Positions 35,901 through 46,973 of a DNA stretch of 64,000 bases are shown one piece after another. The stretch's first letter is position 1. Each line of letters starts with the position of its first letter. Under the pieces are notes generated by a model. The model was not told the origin of the DNA. It was given only the letters and a program-made list of their open reading frames with translations, and ran no database searches. This stretch comes from Ophiodon elongatus (taxonomy: Eukaryota; Chordata; Actinopteri; Perciformes; Hexagrammidae), in NCBI GenBank assembly GCA_016806645.1, contig JACSYO010002131.1, positions 732,052 to 796,051 on the forward strand. The letters are read 5' to 3'. Position numbers and translations under genes: made by a program.

Positions 35901-36634
35901 ATCATACATTATATTATATTAGCACTTTGTCAGACAGGTTTATTATATCAACATGGCTCATAAATAAATAAGTACTTTTAGTGAACTTGGTCATGATGGT
36001 AACAATCTGTTCACTTACCTGATATAGTTAGAGAGACTTTATTACTTTTTCTTGTAACAAGTGTTGACCTCTTGAGAGATGCAACACACTGATATTCACC
36101 ACTGTGGCCTGGACTTAGAGATTGTGATGTAAATCTATTGTATGAGCTGTAGAATAGAATCATACGACCATCCCTCTTGAGTGAGTGATACCAGTCATCA
36201 TTGTTTCCTTCCCTCATGTCACATATGAAGGTAACAGACTCTCCAGTAAATAAAGTGGACCTGTTTGGCTCAATGGACAGCAAAACATCTAGAAACAAAC
36301 ACAAAGCAAAGAGTGAAATGTGTTTTCTTTTTTGTATCCATCATAAATTAACTAAACATGACACATAAATATAATGTGTTAAAGAGAGATAATAGGTGGA
36401 GAATTGTCTTGAGTGAATATATAAAAAAGAAAGGAAGTTGTATAATTACCTTGAGCGTGTCCACAGTAGAGGAGTATATTCAGCACTAAAATAAAGTTTG
36501 AAACTTCATCATTCATCATCAAACTGAAACTATAAACCTCAGGCATTATAAAAGTTGTATCTATAAAAACTAATATTTAAATAGAGAAAGTACTCACAGA
36601 AAAGCCCCAGCACACAAACTAAAGTGAGTCCCAT
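32962..36634 (-). pseudogene. FCRL-like receptor gene 4 (3 Ig domains; D2 splice donor lost)
   Basis: Minus-strand exons: signal 36598-36634, 36450-36485; D1 36019-36288, D2 35158-35406, D3 34450-34746; TM 34084-34188; tail 33930-33945, 33740-33828, 33537-33587, 33316-33375, 32962-32969. D4-D7 have been deleted, yet all junctions stay phase 1, and the spliced frame would give 405 residues. The D2 donor, gtaagtag in genes 2 and 3, reads ataagtag here. Read-through meets TAG after KLKIKHK, which would give a soluble protein of about 200 residues with D1 and D2. D1 has a further set of changes (SLKRDGRMILFYSS). One Thr-to-Lys change is seen in the tail. It could be a pseudogene, a secreted decoy form, or be rescued by skipping D2, since D1 and D3 phases fit. 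Confidence 0.7.
34514..34675 (-). repeat. Coding microsatellites in gene 4 D3: poly-Gly (11) and poly-Ser (10)
   Basis: 11 Gly codons at 34514-34546 and 10 Ser codons at 34646-34675. This is a third length combination among the three paralogues. Confidence 0.95.
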
Positions 36635-37049
36635 CCTCACATCCACTGCCACTCTGCCACTCTGCTTCTGAGAAATGCTTTTACTTTGTGTGAAGAGAAA
36701 GCTTGAAACGTATGAAACAAATGGAGAAATCAGGAAATGCAGAGAAAAAGAAGATGCATTACATATAAAAACTGGATCTGAAGTTTTCTCTAACTTCTGC
36801 TTCTGAGTTTACAGTCTGTGCTTCTTCCCTTTTACACAAAGCTCAAACAACCAGACTGGTTGCAAGCATTAAATCCACATTTAACTCCGACTCTGTGTGC
36901 AAAACCTTTACAACACATGTCAAAAGAGGAAATAGTCTTGTCAGTGCTAAGACTATTTGTAAATACAGCTGTAATGGAGCCAGCTCAATTGTGTTATATG
37001 AAATAGAGAAGTTGGAGGGAGAATTTTCCCGCAGAATTTAGTTCATAAC

Positions 37050-37495
37050 CTGCAACATCAGGCATATATCAATCAGTCGTAATCAATCCCCTTAAATCAT
37101 GCAGTTTCTGTGTTTCTGACTGCCACTGAAAATGTTATATTTCTCAGTAAATTATATGATCTTATATTTAGATTTCAATTTCTTATCTGACTTTGTTTGG
37201 GTATATATTCGATTATCTCGTGCTGTGTGACATAATTCAAGTAAATGCCACATGCCTTGTCTTAATTAACAATTCACTAACAAAGACCACGGCAATAGCG
37301 ATATGAGTTTACAGATGGTTTATTGCAAGATGGAACGAGAGGGTTGGATTAAGGAAGCAGAAAAGGGTTGAGGGATGACGGGATGAAGCGATGAAGGGAT
37401 GAGAGAAGGGTAGAGGGGGTCGTGGAAAGAAGGTTGGAGGGGTGCGATGAAAGACCGCTGGCGTCAGGTGGCGACTTTTAAGGTGGGGGGGGGCG
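37050..37495. mobile_element. Insertion of about 445 bp of unknown type in unit C
   Basis: Units A and B read continuously across this point; here about 445 unrelated bases intervene between caggcatatatc and cgtctcttcagaagc. The right part is purine-rich (gggatgacgggatgaagcga). No clear terminal repeats or target duplication were found, so the class is open. Confidence 0.45.
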
Positions 37496-37539
37496 TCTCT
37501 TCAGAAGCTCTGGTGGTGCAGAGTCCCCCGTTGTTCCTG

Positions 37540-37593
<54 letters not shown>

Positions 37594-37679
37594 CACAATA
37601 ACGCGGTTGGGGGGAGGGATGTCAGAACTGAGTCGAAGAGGAAGTGAACAGGTTCGTTGTGCTTAACTACTTATAGCGC

Positions 37680-38266
37680 TCAGTGTCTTCAGAGCCTTTG
37701 ATTGATCATAGAGACAAGCATCAAGTTCAAATTAACCATTTTAATTGTACGATACCCATTAACCATCCTCAGATATATTTGTAAAATGTATCTTTAAAAG
37801 CTGTGTATCAAATCAAGATTTGTGCTTACCATCCAGAGTAATTTTTATTACATTGAGCCTCATTCTGGTTGACCATGTGACTTGTGTCAGAGCCCTGATT
37901 GGTGCGCTCAGACTGACTTGGACAACAAAATGTAGCAAATACACTTAAAAAGCAACGTGGAATGTATTTGCTGTTATGTTCAAAATGAGAGGAGCGTTGC
38001 ATCAATTTGATAAACGAGTCTGTGAACAAGACATTTGTTGTCACAAGGTTTTGTGTTGTCAGTTGTTTTACTGTCAGCCTACATCATGAGATCCGAATAT
38101 ATCTGTATTTAAATAATTAAAGAATAAAACATCTTATATTCATAGAAAAAGGTCTCATCTTCAGACGGTCAGTAATACAAAAGAAGCAGAAGAAGAATAA
38201 GTAAAACTCCAGAAACGAGCCCAATAATCAACTGTACATGAATTTAAGCGTTTTCAGGCCTGGATG
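37680..38266 (-). pseudogene. Dead FCRL-like tail, unit C copy
   Basis: Equivalent of 19,350-19,923, but the TM segment is longer here (GVLLILLLLLLYY then stop). Units A and B have lost about four Leu/Ile codons. This copy is therefore nearer the original. Confidence 0.65.
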
Positions 38267-38469
38267 CTGTTAAAATAACAGCTGTTGATAAACTTATGTC
38301 ACACCTTTCTTCAACTGAATTTACAAAGCGATCAATAAAAAGATAATAAAGATTACAGTAAAGAAAAAAAAATACATAAAAAAATAGGTATAAAGAAAAC
38401 ACATGCGTAAGGAAAAATGCTGTTTCAATTCCAGTTAACAAAATAATCGGTTCTCGTGACATTGACAAA

Positions 38470-39513
38470 CAGACAAAAAGGATAAATAAAGGAAATCCAA
38501 CAAACTAAACACTGAACTAAACCGTTTTGTACCATTGTGCTATCGAGATTACTTTGCAACTAGAGTCTGAAGCCACGATACCTTTCATGTGCGGGTGTCA
38601 TCACCACATTCTGTTTACGCACATATTCTGTGATGTGCAATAATATTTTAGTAGGAATTGAATCAAGTGCACAATAATACACAATAATAATTAATAATAG
38701 GTCTGTAAATATCGGTCGTACATGTTGCAGACTTAGTTATGCCGTTTTTCCTCATTTTTAGTACTGCGAGTAAAAATGATCACATCATTAATTTTCAGTG
38801 AAGACATTGTAGAGAAAGGCCTGCAGCTCATTGGCCTGTGAGACATAATGATTTTTATATCAATATAATGTTTATTATTTTGTATACTTTGTCAAGGTAT
38901 TGGAAAGCTGCAGCACTTCGATGAATGATATCAACCCACAGTGCAGGTGCAATAACCAACCATGCATTGGATACATGCATTAGTGTAGTGCTAAGGATAT
39001 GAACCATAAGCAGATATTTGTATTTTTTGGAGCACACTGCTACCAGGATTTGAGCAAAGCAGGATAATATTTTTAGCAAAGAAGTCAAAGACAGTGATGA
39101 CTTTGAAATTGAAAAAGTAAAAATAAAAATGTCTCAGTTCGGGAGTACTACAGCTTTTGGAGAATGTGGCTCATGGGTCACCTTGACATGGCAATCTGGG
39201 ACATAACTACATCAGCCTGAGTCCCAGACTTACAAAAGAGTACTCGCCTTGTGCAGGTTCAATTAAGGTAGTATGACACCCCCTTGTGGTCCTCTGTGGA
39301 CATTTCTAATTTAACTGCACAGTGACTGGGGTCTAACAAGTCATATCTCTACTGAAAGAAAACAAATACCACAAAACCAGAACACTGTACAAAATAATCG
39401 CATAATCCAAAAAGGCAGGAATGTCCATATCATCATTCTGGCTTTCACGGAGTCTAACAGGCTTCTTTCACTTGTCGTGTCCATCTCTTCAGCTTCAGAA
39501 AATGTCGTTGGAC
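38470..39513. other. Spacer between dead FCRL tail and SLAM-like gene
   Basis: Present only in unit C. The SLAM-like gene 3' UTR probably occupies the right part. No other exon recognised. Confidence 0.4.
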
Positions 39514-42078
39514 TTATTGGTGGTCCTGTGACTTCTTTGGGATTTGCAACACACTGTACAGAGTGCTGATGTCCTCTTCCTCATCCAGGGGGACCTGCTG
39601 TGAAGTCGATGGCTCTTGTGTCGTCTTGTGTCGTTCCGTATCTTTGTCGCCGCCACTCTTGCTCGGAGAGGAAGTTGATAAAACGCTGTAGACGGTATTT
39701 ACTTCCTGACTTTGCTCGGGCCCCAACTCCTCTCTTGGGCTGACGGTTGGGCTGCCGGTCTGGCAGGGCTGTGTGGCATCCACGTTTTCGTAACAGGCCT
39801 CAGCTTGACTGGAAGAGGAGGTGGAGGCTCTCGACACAGATTCTGGATTTGTCTCCAGCGGCTGGCTTTGTATTACCAAAGCAGCAGGTGCTTCTGCCTA
39901 GAAATAATGAAGCAAATTGTTTTTTCAACAATGTCACATACTATGACAGGACATCTCCGAGCATCAAACTAAAACTCAATTTCACATCTTGAAGAAAGGT
40001 TTTGGTTGAACTCATCTGAAAGGGGTTTATTCAAAAGCACCATCTCGTCATCGAATTCTTCTGATATTACATGGTCAATGTTTATCATAAAGATCTATTT
40101 AAATATTGCTTATGTAATACAGCTTACCTGATGCTGACTATATTGTGTTGAAAAGAGCCTCTTTTCCATATAGACACCAAAGGCACAGAATAACACACAC
40201 ACTGCAATGATTGTTACTATGACTATAACAGTGGGGGGTTCAGACGTCTCTTCGTGTTTGGGATTAGGTTTTCTCAAGCCTGGAAAGACATGGAAACATA
40301 TTTTAGATGATAGATTCAAGTTGGGCTGTCATTGCTTGAGCAATAAATAAATAAATCATCACATAATACGTACACATTGCCTCGGTGCTTTCAGACACAT
40401 TACTTGTGCTGGCGTTGTTGTTGCCACTGCAGACAATGGATCTGTCCTCAGTGAATATGGTGATGTTGACCTTCCGGAGTGACCTCTGAGATGTTCTGCA
40501 ACCCTCTTCATCACAGACAGACGACGCCCACTCATCCCTGATGGAGCAGTTGACTGTGATGTTGCATGATCCAGCAGACAGGTTGGCGTGCAGCCCTGAC
40601 ATCCTTATGACCGGTCTGGGAACAGTTTCTGCAGCACCCGTCCAAGCAGATAAATTAAAACGTCATGAGGTCATCTGTTAGCGCCCTCTGGTGGCAACTA
40701 GTAAGACTCACAACACAATGCACACTGTGGCTTGTGCCATGTTGCATGAACATGTGGGCCTAAACGCCATCTGGCACACCGTCAAGTACGACTACACCGC
40801 CTGTGTGCATCTGTTGACACTAGTGAAATGTTTCTATAATTTTTTAATCAACTTTTTTCCCAATTTTATCGAAAACAAAAGCTCAAACAGAACACATTAG
40901 TTACATTACAATATATCTGAGAACATGACACAAATACTGATAAAAGCAAATCATATATACTAGGAAGTATAATAATCTAAATGAATTATTAAATTGAACA
41001 AAAGGATGTCTGTCTTGGGAAAGTGTGCGCGAGGGGATTACTTAAAATACAATAATTTTTATATTAATCATTTTTGAATGCTTAAGAAATACACGATCTT
41101 CCGTGGTGTAAATAATATGCCATTAGAATCAAGTTGTTGTTGTTGTTGTTGTTGTTGTCCAGTTTATCAGCTTCTGTGGTCGTATTCTCAGTCACAAACA
41201 CAGCTTAACACGAAAAAAATTTAAAACATACCTTCAACGATGAGTCTGTAGGTATCCTCTGATTTTTTAAAGTCAGAATTGAAGAATGAAAATTTATAGT
41301 GGCCACTGTCTGTCTCAGCAAGTTTGTTGATACACAAGGAGTGGTTACTTGGATCATACATCACTTTGTCTTTGTACTTGGGTGTGATGTTGTTTTCGAA
41401 AACAATAGCATGCTCATTAAAAAGCCACGTAACTTGATGATATGATGGTGATTTTTCAACTTCTATACAAATTGAACTGTTTTTCAACCGGTAGTGCGGC
41501 GTTGGTGGGTCCTCTGCTGTTATCCCTGATAGGAAACGATACAAAGAAATGGTGGAGAAATACATTACAGCATATTACCTTAAAAAGTTATATGAAGCAA
41601 TGATGTAAGATACATATCATGAGCATGGATGGAAAATAAAATGTATAGATAAAATTGTTTTTATGTTTTTTAGCAGAACAGACACTGATGTTAATTCAGC
41701 TTTGCCTTCTTCCTACTGATGTAAAATGTTAACTGCAGCTAGCATAGATGCTGTGCACTTTCAGGTTCCTAAACCATCAAGATTATAAGAAAAATGTACA
41801 AAACGTCTTTCTTATACTGTATGAAAACCAGGAGCACCTCCTACATTAACTTAAAAACACCTCCTGCATATGGAAAATGGGACTTTACTGCATCAAACAT
41901 AGTATTACAGTTTCTTTAAGAGGCCTCAAATAAATAGTTACAAACACATAGATCGACTGGTTCTGACATTTAACATGTAAATGGTAATACATTTTGTATT
42001 CATTTTACCTGCAATCATCCAACAGCTCAAAAGAAGAAGCATCTTCAATCTACTCAAAAGTCTTGGGAAACTAATCAT
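39514..42078 (-). CDS. SLAM-family (CD2-type) receptor with two TxYSVL tail motifs
   Basis: Minus-strand exons: signal 42009-42078, V domain 41232-41525, C2 domain 40374-40628, TM 40128-40279, tail 39514-39897. They close to 384 residues. The V domain (24-121) ends ETDSGHYKF and lacks the F-strand Cys, as SLAM V domains do. C2 (122-206) has the extra Cys pairs typical of the family (GSCNITVNCS, VCDEEGCR, IVCSG). TM is VIVIVTIIAVCVLFCAFGVY. The tail (258-384) holds ACYENV, a YxN Grb2-type site, then NTVYSVL and STLYSVL. These two are ITSM-like but end in Leu instead of Val/Ile, so they also satisfy a loose ITIM. By family it would mediate homophilic or CD48-type contacts and bind SAP/EAT-2 adaptors or SHP phosphatases (inference). 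An internal Met at 42,042 is an alternative start. Confidence 0.85.
41137..41159. repeat. (TTG)n tract
   Basis: Short TTG trinucleotide repeat in the SLAM-like gene intron between V and C2. Confidence 0.85.
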
Positions 42079-42667
42079 GTAAAACTTTGTTTCCTGTTTA
42101 CGAGTGCAACTAACCGTGAAAGTGGCAACGCTGTGATAGCAGCTGCACTCCATCAAAGGGCCGGAAGTGGTAATGGAGAAACCCACACATTGTTTAAGTT
42201 CATTTGAATTCAACCCACAGAGCCTGAAAAGCGAGCATCGTAAATTTAATAAACATTTTGTGAGCATTTATTTGTGAATAAACAGAGCAGATGAGGCTTA
42301 TCTGCCTCATTTAAGGGACTACATATCAGATAAACCTGATGTATTTTTAAGATGTCTTGAAGTGCATAACAAGCTGCCCGACTGCAATCTATCTATGTTA
42401 TAGCTTTTTTAAATTCTCAATTCTGCTTTTCTGGCAGTTATCCGACTTATCAGGTGTTTGGTGTCACGGTTAAATGAATCCCTTTGCTCTTTCTCCTGCT
42501 ATTCCACCACCACTTTCTTAAACTGTGAATAAAGAAGCTATGATCTGTTAAAAAGATCTCTGGGTTTGTGTGTCAATGAATGAGAAGCATCTTCTTTTTT
42601 TTTTATTTCTTTTTTTATATATGAGCTATTTATGATTGGAATGTATCCAACAGGTGGAAGTTTTTAC

Positions 42668-42763
<96 letters not shown>

Positions 42764-45143
42764 CGTTGATGTGAGCATGTTACCTGTAAGTTTTGTTTTT
42801 GTTTTTTTTGCATTGTGAACGCTCTCAATATGACTATGTTTTTCATGCGGTTGTCGGTGTGAAACCGGTTTTCATGCTGCTTCAATCTAATTGTTGGTCT
42901 TGCAGTGACATTTGTTTTGTATCAAATACATACTTTTAAGTACGAACGCCAATACATAAAAGTGTACTATAAAAGTTGCAATACAGGTAGATAGCAGGAC
43001 AACTTTTTCACAACTGAGTTATCCCTATATGATTATTATTAAGATTATAATGCAATATATCTCTAGAGGCCAAACTTTTATTAGCGAGTGGCTGACGTAG
43101 CTTTCATATAACGTTAAACTAACCTTTATTTAAAGTGCATTAGTTTACCTGGTCCTCTTAATATTGGTAAATCCTAATCTAAAAGCAAGTGAAATTAATG
43201 TAATTTAAAACTTTATAAAATGAAATACTCCATAATTCATAAGTCATCATCAACATGTTAAGTGGGATGAGATGATGATGTTTTTGGTGTTTCATCTTCC
43301 ATAATGTATATTCCCCTACGGGGGCAATTCAAACAGGCATCATTGTGTTTCATGCACACACATATAGACATATTGTAAATGACAGGCTACATTTATTAAA
43401 ACAGCCACTTAGAAAGTGCTTACTTATAAAGTTAGACCAATGAGAGTGATCCATATACAGTATACAGTAGGCTTTACAGTATAAACAAGCACAACCTCTC
43501 AGCAGACATTGATTTTGAAATATTTTCAGTTATTTTGAATAGTTTTCACTGGGCTTATCTGGAGCAGCAGATTATTTCATTTTGTTACACTTAATCTCTA
43601 CTGAGAACACACATTTATAACAGACCATGATGTATATTACAGATTTTTAATAACATGCGTCGTTGGCCATTCAAACAAAACAAAAAAAAGTAAGAATAGA
43701 AGAAGTTCTTAGTAATCTTTCTGTAAAAACATTTCTGATATCCCTCATTCCTTTATTTAGAAATTCAGATGTCTCATTGTTTGTCCCCAAGGAATTTAAC
43801 TAATCCCCATGAACAAGTGCCACAATTTGGTTTAATTTTGATGCATCTGTCGCCATTTTCATGTTGAGTAAAAAGAGAAAAATATAATTTGTATTCAAAT
43901 GTATGTACTTATCCAATACAAAAAGGCTGTTGATTAGACACACATCATAACCAATGTTATGAAACTGTAACATTGTGCCTCAACAATATGGGATATTGAA
44001 AATGCAGAGTTGTGTGTCAAATGTCTGGTCATACAGATATGACGAATGTAGGAAAAAATAGTTTTATACACTGTACAGAGGTACATGATCACACACATAC
44101 TGTACATGACGTTTAAGATGGTTCACAAAAAGTCTCATACAAACACGATTTAACTCATTTTCAGGCTTAACAACACCCACTCACACTCACAAACCCCAAA
44201 CATAATCACAATATTTGATCATTTATTACAGTGCATTAAGTATCAAGAGTTAGTTCAGTTATTCCCCTTATGTGAAATGCCACGTTTCTGTCAAGTTAAA
44301 GTGCTTTTAGTAATATTACTAAATATATTTTCCCCAATAAACAAGAAAAGACATTCGTATGAAAGAGCTGAGTTTTCAGGTGCAACGAGTAATGATGTTG
44401 TTAAAGACGATTGGGTACATAAAATATTATACAATCCTTTAAAATCCTTCATTAAAAAAATAATGAGGTTCCAGTATTTTCGCCACCTTTTGCAGGTATT
44501 TTGTTAATAAAAAAAAAAGAGAAAAAAAACAGTACAGTAATTCAGTGATTAACAAGACGTTTAACTACACTGAGAAAAAAAAATCTAGTTGAGTTCTTAT
44601 TTTCTTATAACAGAAACAGAAATCAACTTTTTCAATTTCTGAAATCAAGTTAACTTTTCGTATTCCTTCTAGGCTCAAGGAAGAGACGCTCATTTCTAGA
44701 AAAGTCTTGAAATAGGTTGATTTCTATCGGAGTCAGATTTAGTTATTAGTACAACCCTATAGGGCTAAATTACAGAAATGACCCGATAAGATGAAGGATT
44801 TTGCAGTGTTTGAGCATCCTCCAGTTACAGTATACAGTATATCAAGTCCTTTCCAAAAAAAGAAAAATTAATATAAGTGCCTCTGCAGACAACTTGTGCT
44901 GTACATTTGTACATGTTGGGTTTGTAACTTGCTCCCTTGGAAGTGTCTTTCTGACACAGATATGTTCAGTAGGCCTACAGTCTTGTGGTTCCAGGTGTCT
45001 CTCTCTCATATGCGCAGGCAGAGTGTTGTGTCTACAAGTGGGGGAGGTGTTTTTGTGAGCAGCTTGTTTCTTTTCTTCCTTGCTTTTATCTTATATCAGT
45101 TTCTCATCAGCTTTTTGTTACCACTTCCCGTCTCTCTCTTCCT
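42079..45143. other. Intergenic region and probable kcnj10 3' UTR
   Basis: No coding exon seen. The right part should be the kcnj10 3' UTR; a minus-strand AATAAA lies near 44,221-44,226 but is far from the stop. The region also holds one arm of a 109-bp inverted repeat with its (GT)n tail, listed separately. Confidence 0.45.
42562..42763 (+). repeat. 109-bp repeat arm plus (GT)n, left copy
   Basis: 42562-42670 is an almost exact reverse complement of 46971-47079. In both, the same end runs into a long (GT/CA)n tract, here 42671-42763. Confidence 0.9.
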
Positions 45144-46721
45144 TCACACATTACTAATACGCACACTGTGTGGGCTGCTGTCTCTAATGCGCCCCTTTTC
45201 TCGCCCCTTCTCTTCCCCCCTGTAGTTCTCCTCCAGTCGCATCTTCTCTGGGTCCGCCCCAGCCTCCTTGCCTTTGTGGTGACGGGACGCCTGCGATGGC
45301 GGGCTCGGTGGCAAGGCCTGCTTGAAGAGGGGTGGGGTTTTGGTCTTGGCCACTTTGTCAAAGAAGGCGAAATCGGCCACATATTTCCCAGAGGCAGACA
45401 GGGAGACGACGGGGGGGAACTCGTAGCCCCAGAGGATCTCGTCCGGAAGGTAGGATGTTCGGACCTGACAGGTAGCGGAGGTCGGCTCGACCGTGGCGCT
45501 CATGATCACTAGCAGCTCAAAGTCAGCCAGGTCCGGGTCTGTCCAGCCACCACCTGGAGGACAGAGGGCACCTGAGGTTAAACAGCAATCTCCAAAGCAA
45601 GCCATATGTTTTATTTACGTTTTCTTACAATGTTAAAAAAAACAGTTGCAGAAACGGAAAACCTGCTGGGAAATTGATTATCCATCACATGAGACAAAAA
45701 AAGTGAGAAATTCAGAGCATAAATATAGCAGCATACAATTATTATCCATGTAAAGATATAGTGGATGTCAGTGCATGTGAGTCCCTGTATGTGCCCCATC
45801 GCTGCCAGCGCTGTGCACTGCGCTCATACGGTAGTTACCGCTGATAACGCCATCCCGACCTACGCCGTAACGCCCAACCTCCTGTCACCCCTCAGGCAAA
45901 CACCGTTAGCTCTGTCAGCACTGTTGCCCTTGTTTGCACTGTTACCGCTGTTAGCACCGTTAGCTGCAAGCCGCCGCCATGTTGAGAGCCGTGTGGAGGC
46001 AATCCCTTAATCATAGATATGCTTTGAAAATTGCAATTTAACATCTTTACAGAAAGAGGAATTCAAAGCTGCATTTTTCTTGGCCACTTGGGGGCAGCAT
46101 AACAGACTGAGGACGCGCTCAATTATAAACTTACAAAGAAGTTGTAGAGAACATGTTTGTAAGCAGTTAGTTTCGAGTTATGTGTCCGTCAACCTGACAA
46201 AAGTAAGTCCAATATTCATTCTCCTTTTGGTCTCCGCGAACTCCTGAAGAAAGTAACTAGTTCTGTAGCAGCTGTATTCTCCAGTCAATTCACCAGCTAA
46301 TCGCTAACTTTGTCTGTCTGCCGTTTGGCGCTGGACAGGTAGAGCACAGTGGGTTTGTTAGAGCTCCTCCGTTGAAAACAGCTGGTGGTACAGCTCGAAA
46401 CACCGTTGATGAGAAGCTATGAAAATGAGCTAAAATAAGCTAAAGAGCATCATAGAGCTAAAGGGGAACTGTAAAGACCGGTGAGCCTTTAACATTACTC
46501 ATTGCAGTTATATGATCTGGTGTATATATGTGGAAAGCAGCAATATTAAGTAGCGGTGTCTCGACACACATGATTAGGCCTGAATGAAGCTCTGCTAGTT
46601 GTCTCAAGTCATTGTCAATGATGTTATTTTAGGTCAAATCCCAGTGGACTTTCAAGAATGCAAGCCTGGGTCACATGTTCATTCATTCAGTTAAAGACAG
46701 TCCTGTATGTGGCAAAGGAAA

Positions 46722-46793
<72 letters not shown>

Positions 46794-46914
46794 CACATGC
46801 ACATCCTGAAATTTCCAAAACAAAAAAACTCCCCACTTACTGACTGATTCCAAAAACACTTGACCGGATCTCACACACAAACACACATACTTATAGAACT
46901 CATTCCTGCAAGTT

Positions 46915-46973
<59 letters not shown>

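Larger units (their letters stand above)
34418..40915. repeat. Tandem unit C, shortened, ending in the complete SLAM-like gene
   Basis: Matches unit B from gene 4 D3 onwards. It lacks the D4-D7 exons (junction near 34,398-34,417). It also lacks about 912 bases upstream of the signal exon; the joint near 36,862 falls at a TGCAA that flanks this segment in units A and B. It has an extra insertion at about 37,050-37,495. Similarity to the SLAM fragments stops at about 40,915, inside the intron between V and C2 exons. Confidence 0.75.

Noticed and set aside
42636..42885. Open frames of Cys-Val or Thr-His repeats
   Set aside because: Translations of the (GT)n/(CA)n tract. The same holds at 46,658-47,036.
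44985..45512. 175-codon plus-strand frame
   Set aside because: Antisense to the last kcnj10 exon and its 3' UTR; no recognisable domain.
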